DNA of 64,000 nt from CAZNPU01 sp964575335. Lineage in GTDB: Bacteria > Planctomycetota > Phycisphaerae > Phycisphaerales > SM1A02. Below are positions 43,799-51,818 of the stretch, piece by piece. Made by a program: the position numbers and the translations under genes. Positions within the stretch are counted from its first letter, which is position 1; each line of letters opens with the position of its first letter. The stretch covers positions 186,001-250,000 of the forward strand of contig CAZNPU010000002.1 of the NCBI GenBank assembly GCA_964575335.1, in the 5' to 3' direction. Below the pieces are notes generated by a model. That model was not told the origin of the DNA and searched no databases. It was given only the letters and a program-made list of their open reading frames with translations.

Positions 43799-44254
43799 CC
43801 GCGGAGATCACGGAGAACGCGGAGAGGCGATAAGAGGCAGGGAGACAAGGAGATGATGAGGAGGAAGGACATCGCCGTCTACCAATTCCCCGCGGAACAT
43901 GCGGAGATTGCGGAGTAGAAAAATGAGGGTTCGATCCGGGTGACCAGTCAGTCACTCAAGCGCTTCACCAACGCAGCCAGCTGTGACCTCTGCTGTTGCC
44001 GCTGCTGTTCAGAGGCAACCAACTGCTTCGGCCCGTGCCTGATTGATAATGCACATCGCAATAGTGTCGGTAAATTGATTGGCGATATTGAGCGCTTCCT
44101 CCCAATCAGCAGCCAGCTTCTTCCAACGCTCCAGCCTGCGCTTCATCCAGTGCATCAGCAATACATAAATGGCGTAGGTGAGCCGGCTCATTTCCTGACT
44201 TCTCATCCCCCTGTCACCTATCTCCTCTCTCCGCGATCTCCGCGTTCTCCGCGG
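43799..44254. mobile_element. Inverted-repeat-bounded element A
   Basis: The left end CCGCGGAGATCACGGAGA (43799 to about 43824) and the right end CTCCGCGATCTCCGCGTTCT (44229-44254) are imperfect inverted copies of one GCGGAGA-rich motif. Between them lies a frameshifted small gene on the minus strand. A shorter relative with the same ends is found at 49277-49481. The arrangement looks like a non-autonomous, MITE-like or intergenic repeat element; no transposase is present. Confidence 0.6.
43948..44206 (-). pseudogene. Frameshifted small gene inside element A
   Basis: Reading from the ATG at 44206, the frame gives MRSQEMSRLTYAIYVLLMHW and a charged helical stretch (RRLERWKKLAADWEEALNIA), and stops after about 65 residues at 44009. 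A second frame, offset by one, continues smoothly as QLVASEQQRQQQRSQLAALV and KRLSD and stops at 43948. The two together look like one decayed all-helical protein of about 85 residues. I do not recognise the family. The upstream ATG at 44278 lies within the repeat end and is not a credible start. Confidence 0.45.
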
Positions 44255-44322
44255 TGTGATATTGTGATAAGGCGACAAAATGACAAGGTGATCAAACTCA
44301 AACTCAAGATGGAGGAAGGCAT

Positions 44323-45225
44323 ATGCACGTGGCTCTGACCGGCGTATCGGGATTCATTGGCTCTTACACAGCCAGGCATTTGCACAGCGCCGGGCACACG
44401 ATCACAGGGCTGGTGCGGCCGAGCAGCCGCCGCGACCATATCGAACCCTACGTGCAGCGCTTCGTGGTCGGTGAGCAGGACGATCAGCGAGTCTGGCCCG
44501 AGTTGCTGGAGGGCGCTGACTGCGTGATTCACAACAGCGTGGACTGGCCGGCGGTTCGCGATCGGCAACTCATGGAGCGGCATCTTCAAACAAACCTCGT
44601 CGGCTCGATCCGCCTGCTTGAGTTTTCCGCGCCAAGACAGTTCGTGTTCATTTCTACCGTGGCGGTGCATCATGACATTCGACCCCGCTGGCAGGGCATG
44701 ATCGATGAAGACCATCCCCTGCGGCCGTCTGGTCTGTACGGCGCTTATAAAGCGGCAGTAGAAGCCCATCTCTGGGCGGCGCATTTCGGCGATGGGCGGC
44801 ATACATGTGCGCTGCGGCCCTGCGCGGTCTACGGCATCGATCCTTCGCTGGAACGATCCCACGGTTACGCTGTCGTCGAAAAGCTTTTGCGCGGTGAACG
44901 GCAGATTTCCAAACCCGGCGGCGGGAAGTTTGTGCACGTTGAAGACGTCGCAGCAGCGATCACCGCTGTTGTGGGCAATCCGGACGCTAGCGGCAAGGTC
45001 TACAACCTGGTGGACTGCTACGCACGCTGGGCCGATTGGGCGAAGATGGCAGCGGAACTGCTCGGCGTTGACGCTGAGATCGATATGTCAAGCCCGCCGC
45101 AACCAAAGAACATGTTTGCCAAAAACGCAGCGCACTCGCTGGGGATAAAACTTGATCGGGGTCATGAAGGAATTCGCGAAGCGCTGCGCGAACTGATCGA
45201 GAAGATGCGGGCTGGCCGGGGATAA
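44323..45225 (+). CDS. NAD-dependent epimerase/dehydratase (extended SDR)
   Basis: A 300-residue short-chain dehydrogenase of the extended family acting on nucleotide sugars or similar substrates. The N-terminal dinucleotide motif GVSGFIGS and the catalytic YGAYKAAVE (YxxxK) are present, with FISTVAVHH as the serine-bearing strand. A strong Shine-Dalgarno GGAGG (44311-44315) lies 7 bases before the ATG. No neighbouring sugar-nucleotide genes define the substrate. It starts just after element A. Confidence 0.88.
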   Translation: MHVALTGVSGFIGSYTARHLHSAGHTITGLVRPSSRRDHIEPYVQRFVVGEQDDQRVWPELLEGADCVIHNSVDWPAVRDRQLMERHLQTNLVGSIRLLEFSAPRQFVFISTVAVHHDIRPRWQGMIDEDHPLRPSGLYGAYKAAVEAHLWAAHFGDGRHTCALRPCAVYGIDPSLERSHGYAVVEKLLRGERQISKPGGGKFVHVEDVAAAITAVVGNPDASGKVYNLVDCYARWADWAKMAAELLGVDAEIDMSSPPQPKNMFAKNAAHSLGIKLDRGHEGIREALRELIEKMRAGRG

Positions 45226-45276
45226 AAAGCACTCTCGCACCTGCTTGTCTGGATCGAAACGATCCAACCGGCAGCG

Positions 45277-46242
45277 ATGATCGAGAAGTCTGCACGACAT
45301 TGGCCCATACCGGTTGCCATTACAATCGGCTTCACGCACTGGACTGACCTGCTTGCGTATCGCCGCTTCCCGCCTCATGCAAAGGTCATCGATGATCTGG
45401 CATGCATCGGCTGCGGCTACAACCTGCGAGGCTCGCGCGCGGGCGGCCAGTGCCCCGAATGTGGACGCGACGTCGGCGATTCGCTGTTCATACTTGCCAA
45501 GCCTGTAATCGTCGCCAATGGGCTGCGCGGCATGGGCAAAGGCAGCCTGGCCAACCTTGCGATTCTGCTTAATCTGCTCCCCACCGCCCAGGTGTGGCCG
45601 TTGATTGTTTCGCTGACCATCATCGCGATCGGATCAGCGTTTCGATTGGCAGGCGCGTGGCAGGTGCGCTTCCGCAGCGCCATTGATCGGCTTCCGCTGA
45701 TTGCTGGACGCATCAATCTTCTCTGGCTCATCTGTCTAGCAGAGTTCATCACAGTCATCGCGTGGCTGGCAATCGTGCTGGCAGTGGCGAAAGTCCCGTC
45801 GTGGCAAACGGCTGCTGCGCAGAATGCAATTCGCGGCTTCGCACTGGTCTGGATCGTGCTGGCGTATCTGAACATGTTCGCAAGCGGCTGGTTCGCGCTG
45901 TCGCTGGCGATCATGCTGCATTATGTCTGGACCGTCATTGAACTGCATGTGCAGATCGCAGTCGTTCTGGTCAGTACATTCACGCTGATCTGCGCATTTG
46001 CGGTTTTGGCATTTGTTCAGACCACGTTCATTGTCATGTTGGTGTGCGTCGGCCTGGCCATATTGCTGTATTGCGCTGCGGTCGTGGCGACTTCGATCTG
46101 TCTTCTGCATGTGGCCAACGGCGCTGAACAGGAAACCGAATCGTGGGAAGAAGTGCTGGATCTGCACGCACCAGAGCCAGCGCAGGAACGCTCCCCTCAC
46201 TCGCATCGCGACGATTCTCCCCCCATTCGCCTTGAACCGTAA
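45277..46242 (+). CDS. Zinc-ribbon integral membrane protein
   Basis: A 321-residue membrane protein. The N-terminal cytosolic part has a zinc ribbon with four cysteines, Cys43, Cys46, Cys59 and Cys62, in the pattern CIGCGYNLRG...CPECG, a form very common among planctomycetes. About six membrane helices follow from residue 90 to 280, and the tail is rich in Glu and Pro. The function of this family is unknown. It begins 51 bases after the epimerase on the same strand. Confidence 0.75.
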   Translation: MIEKSARHWPIPVAITIGFTHWTDLLAYRRFPPHAKVIDDLACIGCGYNLRGSRAGGQCPECGRDVGDSLFILAKPVIVANGLRGMGKGSLANLAILLNLLPTAQVWPLIVSLTIIAIGSAFRLAGAWQVRFRSAIDRLPLIAGRINLLWLICLAEFITVIAWLAIVLAVAKVPSWQTAAAQNAIRGFALVWIVLAYLNMFASGWFALSLAIMLHYVWTVIELHVQIAVVLVSTFTLICAFAVLAFVQTTFIVMLVCVGLAILLYCAAVVATSICLLHVANGAEQETESWEEVLDLHAPEPAQERSPHSHRDDSPPIRLEP

Positions 46243-46375
46243 CGCTCAACAAAGGGGAATTGCTGCCCGGCAATGCCCCAGCCAGCTGCAGGCGTCTCGG
46301 GCTGACCAGCCGTACTCATCTGGCGCGTGGTGATCGTTGCTTCTGGCATCTTTTTCTGAAATAAAGCCATAAGAA

Positions 46376-46416
46376 TTGCCCGCTTCGCACGTCAAATCTT
46401 GTGAACGAGCGGGCAA
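46376..46416. promoter_or_regulatory. Inverted repeat upstream of the sigma factor
   Basis: TTGCCCGCT (46376-46384) pairs perfectly with AGCGGGCAA (46408-46416) around a 23-base spacer, ending 42 bases before the GTG start of the sigma factor gene. It could be an operator or an RNA hairpin in the leader; there is no T-tract to make it a clear terminator. Confidence 0.35.
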
Positions 46417-46458
46417 CGCCGTCTGCAGCGGCAAGCGCCACCTGGCCGGAGCATCTGT

Positions 46459-47049
46459 GTGAAGCCACCACCGCCTGATTCATCTTCGTTATCGGATACG
46501 CAGCAGACTGAAGCGCAGCAGCAGTGGATTCGCGCCGCGGTCAATCAGTACGAGCGGCCGCTGATCCACTACGCGGCGCGTCTGGTGGGCGATGTTGATC
46601 TCGCTCGCGATGTGGTGCAGGACACGTTCCTGAAACTATGGACAGCGGACCGGTGCGAGATTGAAGCTCACATTGCGCAGTGGCTTTATCGCGTTTGCCG
46701 CAATCGCGCCCTGGATGTTCGTCGCAGGGAGATTCGAATGACAGCGCTTGATGACAGACATGTCGAATCACGACCCGACCGGAACGCTGAGCCGGCAAGC
46801 GCTGCCCACACGCATGAAGCCGACGGCATGCTCGCCATACTCCAGTCGCTGCCCGAGCGACAGCAGGAGGTGATCCGCCTGAAGTTCCAGGGCGGCTTGA
46901 GCTATAAGGAAATCGCCAATGTGATGAACCTGACGGTCAATCACGTTGGCGTCTTGATTCACACCGGTCTCAAAGCGCTTCGCGAACAACTCGCTGCTGC
47001 GGGCAATTCCACCAATCAACCCAGCGCTGACGCCAGCGTTTCGAGGTGA
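46459..47049 (+). CDS. ECF-type RNA polymerase sigma factor
   Basis: A 196-residue extracytoplasmic-function sigma factor. Region 2 reads NQYERPLIHYAARLVGDVDLARDVVQDTFLKLW, and region 4 has LPERQQEVIRLKFQGGLSYKEIANVMNLTVNHVGVLIHTGLKAL with a full helix-turn-helix. The start is a GTG at 46459. The next gene begins 4 bases after its stop and carries an anti-sigma-like N terminus, so the two are almost certainly a regulator pair. The short proline-rich N terminus (KPPPPDSSS) is unusual but not conserved in the family. Confidence 0.93.
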   Translation: MKPPPPDSSSLSDTQQTEAQQQWIRAAVNQYERPLIHYAARLVGDVDLARDVVQDTFLKLWTADRCEIEAHIAQWLYRVCRNRALDVRRREIRMTALDDRHVESRPDRNAEPASAAHTHEADGMLAILQSLPERQQEVIRLKFQGGLSYKEIANVMNLTVNHVGVLIHTGLKALREQLAAAGNSTNQPSADASVSR

Positions 47050-47053
47050 CGCC

Positions 47054-49267
47054 ATGACCAGGTTCAACATTGATGATCCGAGAATCACCGCTTACGCCCT
47101 GGGCGAATTGGAGGGCGATGATGCTGCCCTGATCGAGGCGCAGATGAACAGCGACCCGGCGCTTGCTGCAGCGGTAGATGAAGCTCGAAAGATCGCAGAG
47201 TTGTTGCGCCATGAGTTTGCAACAGAGCCAGCGATCACGCTGACCGCTGAGCAGCGAGAGCGCATCGAAACAAAGCCTACTGATGCTGCGCATGTCGCAC
47301 CCAGCCGGCCGTGGCTCTTTCAGGCACGCCAACTGTGGATGGGCGCAGCTTTGGCTGCTGCGGCTTCGCTGGCGATTGCGCTTATCCTGCCCATCTGGTA
47401 TCCCCCACTTGATGGACAAATGTCGCTTCAGCCGCATGGCTCGGCACGCAATCATCACGCTGATCACGCCGATAGTCTTCTCAGCAGCCCAGGCACTGCG
47501 AGCGATTTGCGGGAGCTGTCGTCTGAACTGGAAATGACGGTGCAGAGTGAGCCGGAAGCCTCTACGTATGACCTCCAGCAACAACCATCGCCGCAGATAC
47601 TTCCTGGCGTAGCCGCACCGCCACGGTCATCTGTTTCGGAGGCCATGCGACACAAAGCCATGGCTCGTGCATTGCCTGTTTATGAAGAAGGCAACGGATC
47701 GATTTCGTCACCTCCACCGCCACTGCCTGCATCTCTACCGCCGCAGCCCAATGACACAGTCTTACCCCGTCGGGAGAGGCCTCACATTGGTGATGATCTT
47801 TATCAGGATCACCCCACTGTGAATCGTGAGGGGTACAACCTCATCACCGACAATCCATTTGTCAAGCCGGTGGGCGAGGATGCGATTTCCACTTTTTCCA
47901 TCGACGTTGATACCGCATCGTACTCCAACGTTCGCCGCTTTCTGAATATGGGCCAACTTCCGCCCAGGGATGCGGTGCGTATCGAAGAGATGCTCAATTA
48001 CTTCACCTACAGCTACGAAGCGCCGAGCGGCGAGCATCCGTTTGCTGCTGATATTGAAGTCAATGCTGCTCCGTGGAATCCTGCGCACCGACTCGTTCGC
48101 ATTGGCCTAAAGGGCAAGGATGTTCGGTTTGAAGCAAGACCGGCGATGAATCTGGTGTTTCTGATTGACGTTTCCGGTTCGATGCGCGGGGCGAATCGAC
48201 TGCCGCTGGTGAAGCGAGCGCTGAAGCTTCTCGCAGAACGCCTGGATGAAGGCGATCGACTGGCGATCGTCACCTACGCCGGCACAGCGAGGCTGCTGCT
48301 TGATTCGGTTCCCGTCAGCGACGGCGAGCACAAACGCACAATCATCAACGCCATCGAAAGCCTGCAGGCGGGCGGAGCAACCAACGGCAGCGGCGGCATC
48401 GAACTGGCATACGACATCGCACAGCGGCATTTCATCGAGGGCGGCGTCAATCGCGTGATTCTCTGCAGCGACGGCGATTTCAACGTGGGCGTCTCCAGCG
48501 ACGCTGAGCTGGTGCGGCTGATTCAGGAAAAACGCAATACGGGCGTATTCCTCAGCGTGCTGGGCTTCGGCATGGGCAACTACCAGGACGCCAAGATGGA
48601 GCAGCTTTCCAGCCACGGCAACGGCAACTTCGCTTACATCGACAACATCGACGAAGCCCGCAAGGTGCTGGTGGAGCAGTTGGCTGGCACGCTCATCCCC
48701 ATCGCCAAAGACGTCAAGATTCAAGTCGACTTCAATCCCGCAAAGGTCGGAGCGTATCGACTGATCGGCTACGAGAATCGCCTGCTTGCAGCCCGTGATT
48801 TTGCAGATGACAGGAAAGATGCAGGCGAGATCGGCTCGGGCCATACCGTCACTGCGCTGTATGAGATCATTCCCGCTGACGATACAGCAGCTGCGGAAAT
48901 TGCTGAATCGCCGCAGTCAGAGTTCATCGAGCCTGGACGGCTTGTGCCCAGCGATCTGCTGCTGAAGTTGAAGATTCGCTACAAGCAGCCGGACGGCCAC
49001 GAAAGCCGTTTGCTGGAGTTTCCGGTGCAGGACGCCGGCGCAGCACTCGAGAACGCCTCGGACGATTATCGATTCACTGCTGCAGTGGCGCAGTTCGGCA
49101 TGCTTCTGCGTCATTCGCCGTACAAGGGCGATGCAAGCTTTGCAAACGTGCTGGAGCTGGCGGAATCGGGACTGGGCGAAGACCCCAACGGTTATCGCCG
49201 CGAGTTCATTAAGCTTGTCCAGAAAGCTCGTGCGCTTGCTGAGCGTGACGATGCGGATCAACCATGA
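47054..49267 (+). CDS. von Willebrand factor A protein with anti-sigma-like N terminus
   Basis: A 737-residue membrane protein. Residues 1-65 (DDPRITAYALGELEGDDAALIEAQ...) resemble the cytosolic anti-sigma domain common in planctomycete ECF partners, followed by one membrane helix near 95-115. A low-complexity stretch and then the YfbK-type N domain lead to a vWA domain with an intact metal-ion-dependent adhesion site, Asp372, Ser374 and Ser376 (DVSGS). The C-terminal part is the usual YfbK C domain. The gene starts 4 bases after the sigma factor stop. It probably holds the sigma factor and couples its release to something sensed outside, by inference. Confidence 0.88.
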   Translation: MTRFNIDDPRITAYALGELEGDDAALIEAQMNSDPALAAAVDEARKIAELLRHEFATEPAITLTAEQRERIETKPTDAAHVAPSRPWLFQARQLWMGAALAAAASLAIALILPIWYPPLDGQMSLQPHGSARNHHADHADSLLSSPGTASDLRELSSELEMTVQSEPEASTYDLQQQPSPQILPGVAAPPRSSVSEAMRHKAMARALPVYEEGNGSISSPPPPLPASLPPQPNDTVLPRRERPHIGDDLYQDHPTVNREGYNLITDNPFVKPVGEDAISTFSIDVDTASYSNVRRFLNMGQLPPRDAVRIEEMLNYFTYSYEAPSGEHPFAADIEVNAAPWNPAHRLVRIGLKGKDVRFEARPAMNLVFLIDVSGSMRGANRLPLVKRALKLLAERLDEGDRLAIVTYAGTARLLLDSVPVSDGEHKRTIINAIESLQAGGATNGSGGIELAYDIAQRHFIEGGVNRVILCSDGDFNVGVSSDAELVRLIQEKRNTGVFLSVLGFGMGNYQDAKMEQLSSHGNGNFAYIDNIDEARKVLVEQLAGTLIPIAKDVKIQVDFNPAKVGAYRLIGYENRLLAARDFADDRKDAGEIGSGHTVTALYEIIPADDTAAAEIAESPQSEFIEPGRLVPSDLLLKLKIRYKQPDGHESRLLEFPVQDAGAALENASDDYRFTAAVAQFGMLLRHSPYKGDASFANVLELAESGLGEDPNGYRREFIKLVQKARALAERDDADQP

Positions 49268-49276
49268 GGGAATTCA

Positions 49277-49481
49277 CCGCGGAGATCGCGGAGAACGCGG
49301 AGCAAGAGAAGATGATTGATGAGAGGTCATCCGGATGACCGGTCAGCCATCGAGCTTAACAAGGTGACAAGGTGCAGGGATGATAGGGATGGTGGAACAG
49401 GCGCCTTGTCCCCTTTTCACTATGTCTCTTTGCCTCCTTATCCCCCTCCTCCAATCTCCGCGCTCTCCGCGTGCTCCGCGG
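49277..49481. mobile_element. Inverted-repeat-bounded element B, internally deleted
   Basis: The left end, beginning CCGCGGAGATCGCGGAGA (49277-49302), and the right end CTCCGCGCTCTCCGCG (49456-49481) are inverted copies of the same motif that bounds element A. Inside, TCCGGATGACCGGTCAGCCA matches the start of element A's inner region (TCCGGGTGACCAGTCAGTCA). Most of the inner gene seen in element A is absent, so this is a shorter, deleted relative. Confidence 0.6.
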
Positions 49482-49501
49482 TAAATCATCTTCCAACACC
49501 G

Positions 49502-50605
49502 CTATGGCAACGGGCTGTCTTGCGTATCCGTTTCGTCAGCGGCTTCGCTGGCCAACTGATCCGTGAGCATCTGCTTGCGTTTGAACGGCAGGTATTCGTC
49601 GTTGTACCACGACCACCATGCGCGCACGTCGTAACCCAGTCGTGCGGTTGAGCGGCCCCAGTCGTTGGAGGTCATGTTCACCAATGCCCGATGCGCCACC
49701 GTGCGGTATTCGATGACCACCGCATCCATGACACGCACAACGGAGCCCTCACTCACCACGCCGATAATCGGCTGAAACGCTCCCACATTGCTGCCCACGG
49801 CCGGGGCCAGCCCCGCTACGTATGCCCGCTGTGTCTGAATCGCGATCCACGCCAGGTCGCCTTCGCGCTGCTGCTCGTTTTCGCTTACGTTTGCCTGGGC
49901 AAAGATCAGCAGCGGAATGGTCTCCAGCACATTGAATGACGCTGCCACGCTGGCTGCTGCGTTCACCACCTTCGCCTCCGGTCTGCGCAGAGCACGATCA
50001 AGCACGTACTTTGCAGGGTCTCTCAGCGGCGCTGCAATCCTCATCAACGCCTCATTGCGGATGCGAGGATCGTTGTCGTAAATCGCCACCCACACCAGTG
50101 CTGCCTGCCCCTCATCATCGTGTGCTGCAAAATGATCAAGCATCGCGAGCCGCACATCGTCCTGCTCACGTGCGAGCTCTTCGATCAGCGGCAGAAATGC
50201 TGCGGGATCGGTGAACTCGCGCAACCGCTCAATTCCCTGCTGGCGAATGTCTTCCCGGCGCATTCGCCCAAGATACTTGTGGCGAATCTGGCGAATCTGT
50301 TTGGTGTATTGCCTGACCTTAGCGCGATGCGCCTTTTCCTTCTGGCTCAGCTCCTGCAGCTTGGCATAAATCGGCGGCAACCCGCCCTGTTCAGGAATCG
50401 GCTCAAGAAGCCCCGCCGGCAGCAGCGGCTGCTGCTGTTGAGCAGGAGAAGAATCGCTGCTGCCTACATTGGCATCTTCAGCCTGATCCTGCACAACAAC
50501 TGCTGCTGTGCCGATGATTGCCGCCAACAGAAACACAACCGGTGCCAAAAACATGGGGCATCGCCTCCATCGTCCATCAGTTCGCGCAGATTGATGCTTT
50601 ATCAA
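49502..50605 (-). CDS. Secreted helical-repeat (HEAT-like) protein
   Basis: A 367-residue exported protein with an N-terminal hydrophobic segment (FLAPVVFLLAAIIGTAAVVV) after a basic stretch. It is followed by a low-complexity Gln/Ser region and a coiled stretch (ELSQKEKAHRAKVRQYTKQIRQIRHKYLG). Residues about 125-225 show short alpha-helical pairs (DPAAFLPLIEELAREQDDVRLAMLDHF, then EGQAALVWVAIYDNDPRIRNEALMRIA) as in HEAT-like repeats. The C-terminal half is not recognised. No catalytic motif is visible; HEAT-like proteins usually act by binding other proteins. Confidence 0.65.
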   Translation of the reverse strand: MIKHQSARTDGRWRRCPMFLAPVVFLLAAIIGTAAVVVQDQAEDANVGSSDSSPAQQQQPLLPAGLLEPIPEQGGLPPIYAKLQELSQKEKAHRAKVRQYTKQIRQIRHKYLGRMRREDIRQQGIERLREFTDPAAFLPLIEELAREQDDVRLAMLDHFAAHDDEGQAALVWVAIYDNDPRIRNEALMRIAAPLRDPAKYVLDRALRRPEAKVVNAAASVAASFNVLETIPLLIFAQANVSENEQQREGDLAWIAIQTQRAYVAGLAPAVGSNVGAFQPIIGVVSEGSVVRVMDAVVIEYRTVAHRALVNMTSNDWGRSTARLGYDVRAWWSWYNDEYLPFKRKQMLTDQLASEAADETDTQDSPLP

Positions 50606-50739
50606 TGTGTACGCGAACTGTTGATTCTAGATGGCTGCAGCAGGCGGTCCTGGGCGGAAAATTTGCAACCCATTCGTTCATGGGGCGGCTGCGGGGCCGT
50701 TGTGCCTGCTCCTGCGTGTTATGTTCTTGGCGTGTTCGC

Positions 50740-51546
50740 TTAGAGCGAATGGCCGCTGACTGGCGTGACGATCAGTTCCAGGCGTCCCAGACGGTTTCGG
50801 GCCTCGGCTGCGTCACTGCGCGTGGTGAAGAAGCCGAACTGCACGAGATACAGCCGTTTTCCGCGTGCGTCTCGATGAGGCACAATGCGAACTTCGCCCA
50901 GCCCCTCGCGAACAGCCAGCGATTTGATCTGATCCGCAGCCCGCTGCGCCCGGCGTTGATCTTCAAACGCGCCGGCCTGCAGGGTGAAGCCGACAGATCC
51001 ACTTGTGTGATGTCCCGCAGCAGTTGCCAACGACGTTGACGATGCAGCAATGCGTTGGGCCTCCGCCTGCCAGTACCTGGAGGAAGCGACGTCACCGCAT
51101 TGCTGATAGGCGACCGCAGCATGGTGTGCGCACTGCCTTGCGTCTTCGCCTGCAAGGCCTCGCGCAGCATCGGCAAAGTACGTTGCCGCTTCACGCGGCC
51201 GCCCCTGCTCCATTCGCACCTGCCCCAGCATGGCCTTTGATTTCGCAGCGATCTGCGGATCAGTCGCCTGGGCCGCCACCAGCAGCCGTCGTTCTGCCTC
51301 ATCAAACTGGCCAAGACGGTAGGCGCTCAGACCAGCAATGTATGCTGCCTGCTCACGTTCAGTGCCGCGAGCGCTGGCCATGATTGACGCTGCCCGCTCG
51401 TGCGACTGGGCGTAACGCTGGGCGTTGTAGTCGGCAATCGCCTGTGTGAGCGATCCGGTCTTCGGCGTGGTTTCGCAGCCGGGCAACAAGATCCCGACCG
51501 CACCGCTAAGAACGAGCAACTGCGCCAGATGAATCACGGATTTCAT
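50740..51546 (-). CDS. SPOR-domain lipoprotein with TPR-like repeats
   Basis: A 268-residue lipoprotein. The start at 51546 gives a signal peptide ending in a lipobox (AVGILLPGC). The middle has helical repeats (AIADYNAQRYAQSHERAASIM, AGLSAYRLGQFDEAERRLL, KSKAMLGQVRMEQGRPREAATYF) of TPR type. The last 75 residues (FTLQAGAFEDQRRAQRAADQIK to VQFGFFTTRSDAAEARNRLG) form a SPOR domain, which in other bacteria binds denuded glycan strands of peptidoglycan at division sites. An ATG at 51558 is an alternative start 12 bases earlier. Planctomycetes have reduced peptidoglycan genes in some lineages, so its target here is not certain. Confidence 0.85.
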   Translation of the reverse strand: MKSVIHLAQLLVLSGAVGILLPGCETTPKTGSLTQAIADYNAQRYAQSHERAASIMASARGTEREQAAYIAGLSAYRLGQFDEAERRLLVAAQATDPQIAAKSKAMLGQVRMEQGRPREAATYFADAARGLAGEDARQCAHHAAVAYQQCGDVASSRYWQAEAQRIAASSTSLATAAGHHTSGSVGFTLQAGAFEDQRRAQRAADQIKSLAVREGLGEVRIVPHRDARGKRLYLVQFGFFTTRSDAAEARNRLGRLELIVTPVSGHSL

Positions 51547-51818
51547 TGCAGCATTCATTCTTGAATATGGAGCTTCGAACTGCAGCATAACATTGAATGC
51601 CTGCCGTCTGTTTTGTACGGGCGATTGGCGGCGGGGCGATGCGACAAGTATCGTACCGAAGCCGCCGGGCACGCCAAAGATTGCTTCAACTGGCCGGCAG
51701 TGTATTCAGCGACCAGCGATCGATGGCCAGCCGGAGTCGAAAACAGGATACTGAACGCTGAGCGGCTGGAGTTCAGTTCAGACGGACGGATTTACGCTTG
51801 AGACCGAACCAGACCTCC

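Noticed and set aside
43924..43945. A GGTTCGATCC-like stretch that recalls a tRNA T-arm
   Set aside because: No acceptor, D-arm or anticodon stem can be formed around it; it is part of element A.
43212..43955. Minus-strand frame upstream of and overlapping the AsmA-like gene
   Set aside because: It is rich in Arg/Ser/Pro, carries no domain, and is in a different frame from the AsmA-like protein that covers the same bases.
46401..46423. GAAC and CGTC resembling an ECF-type promoter before the sigma gene
   Set aside because: The spacing is 13 bases, shorter than the 16-17 normally needed between these boxes.
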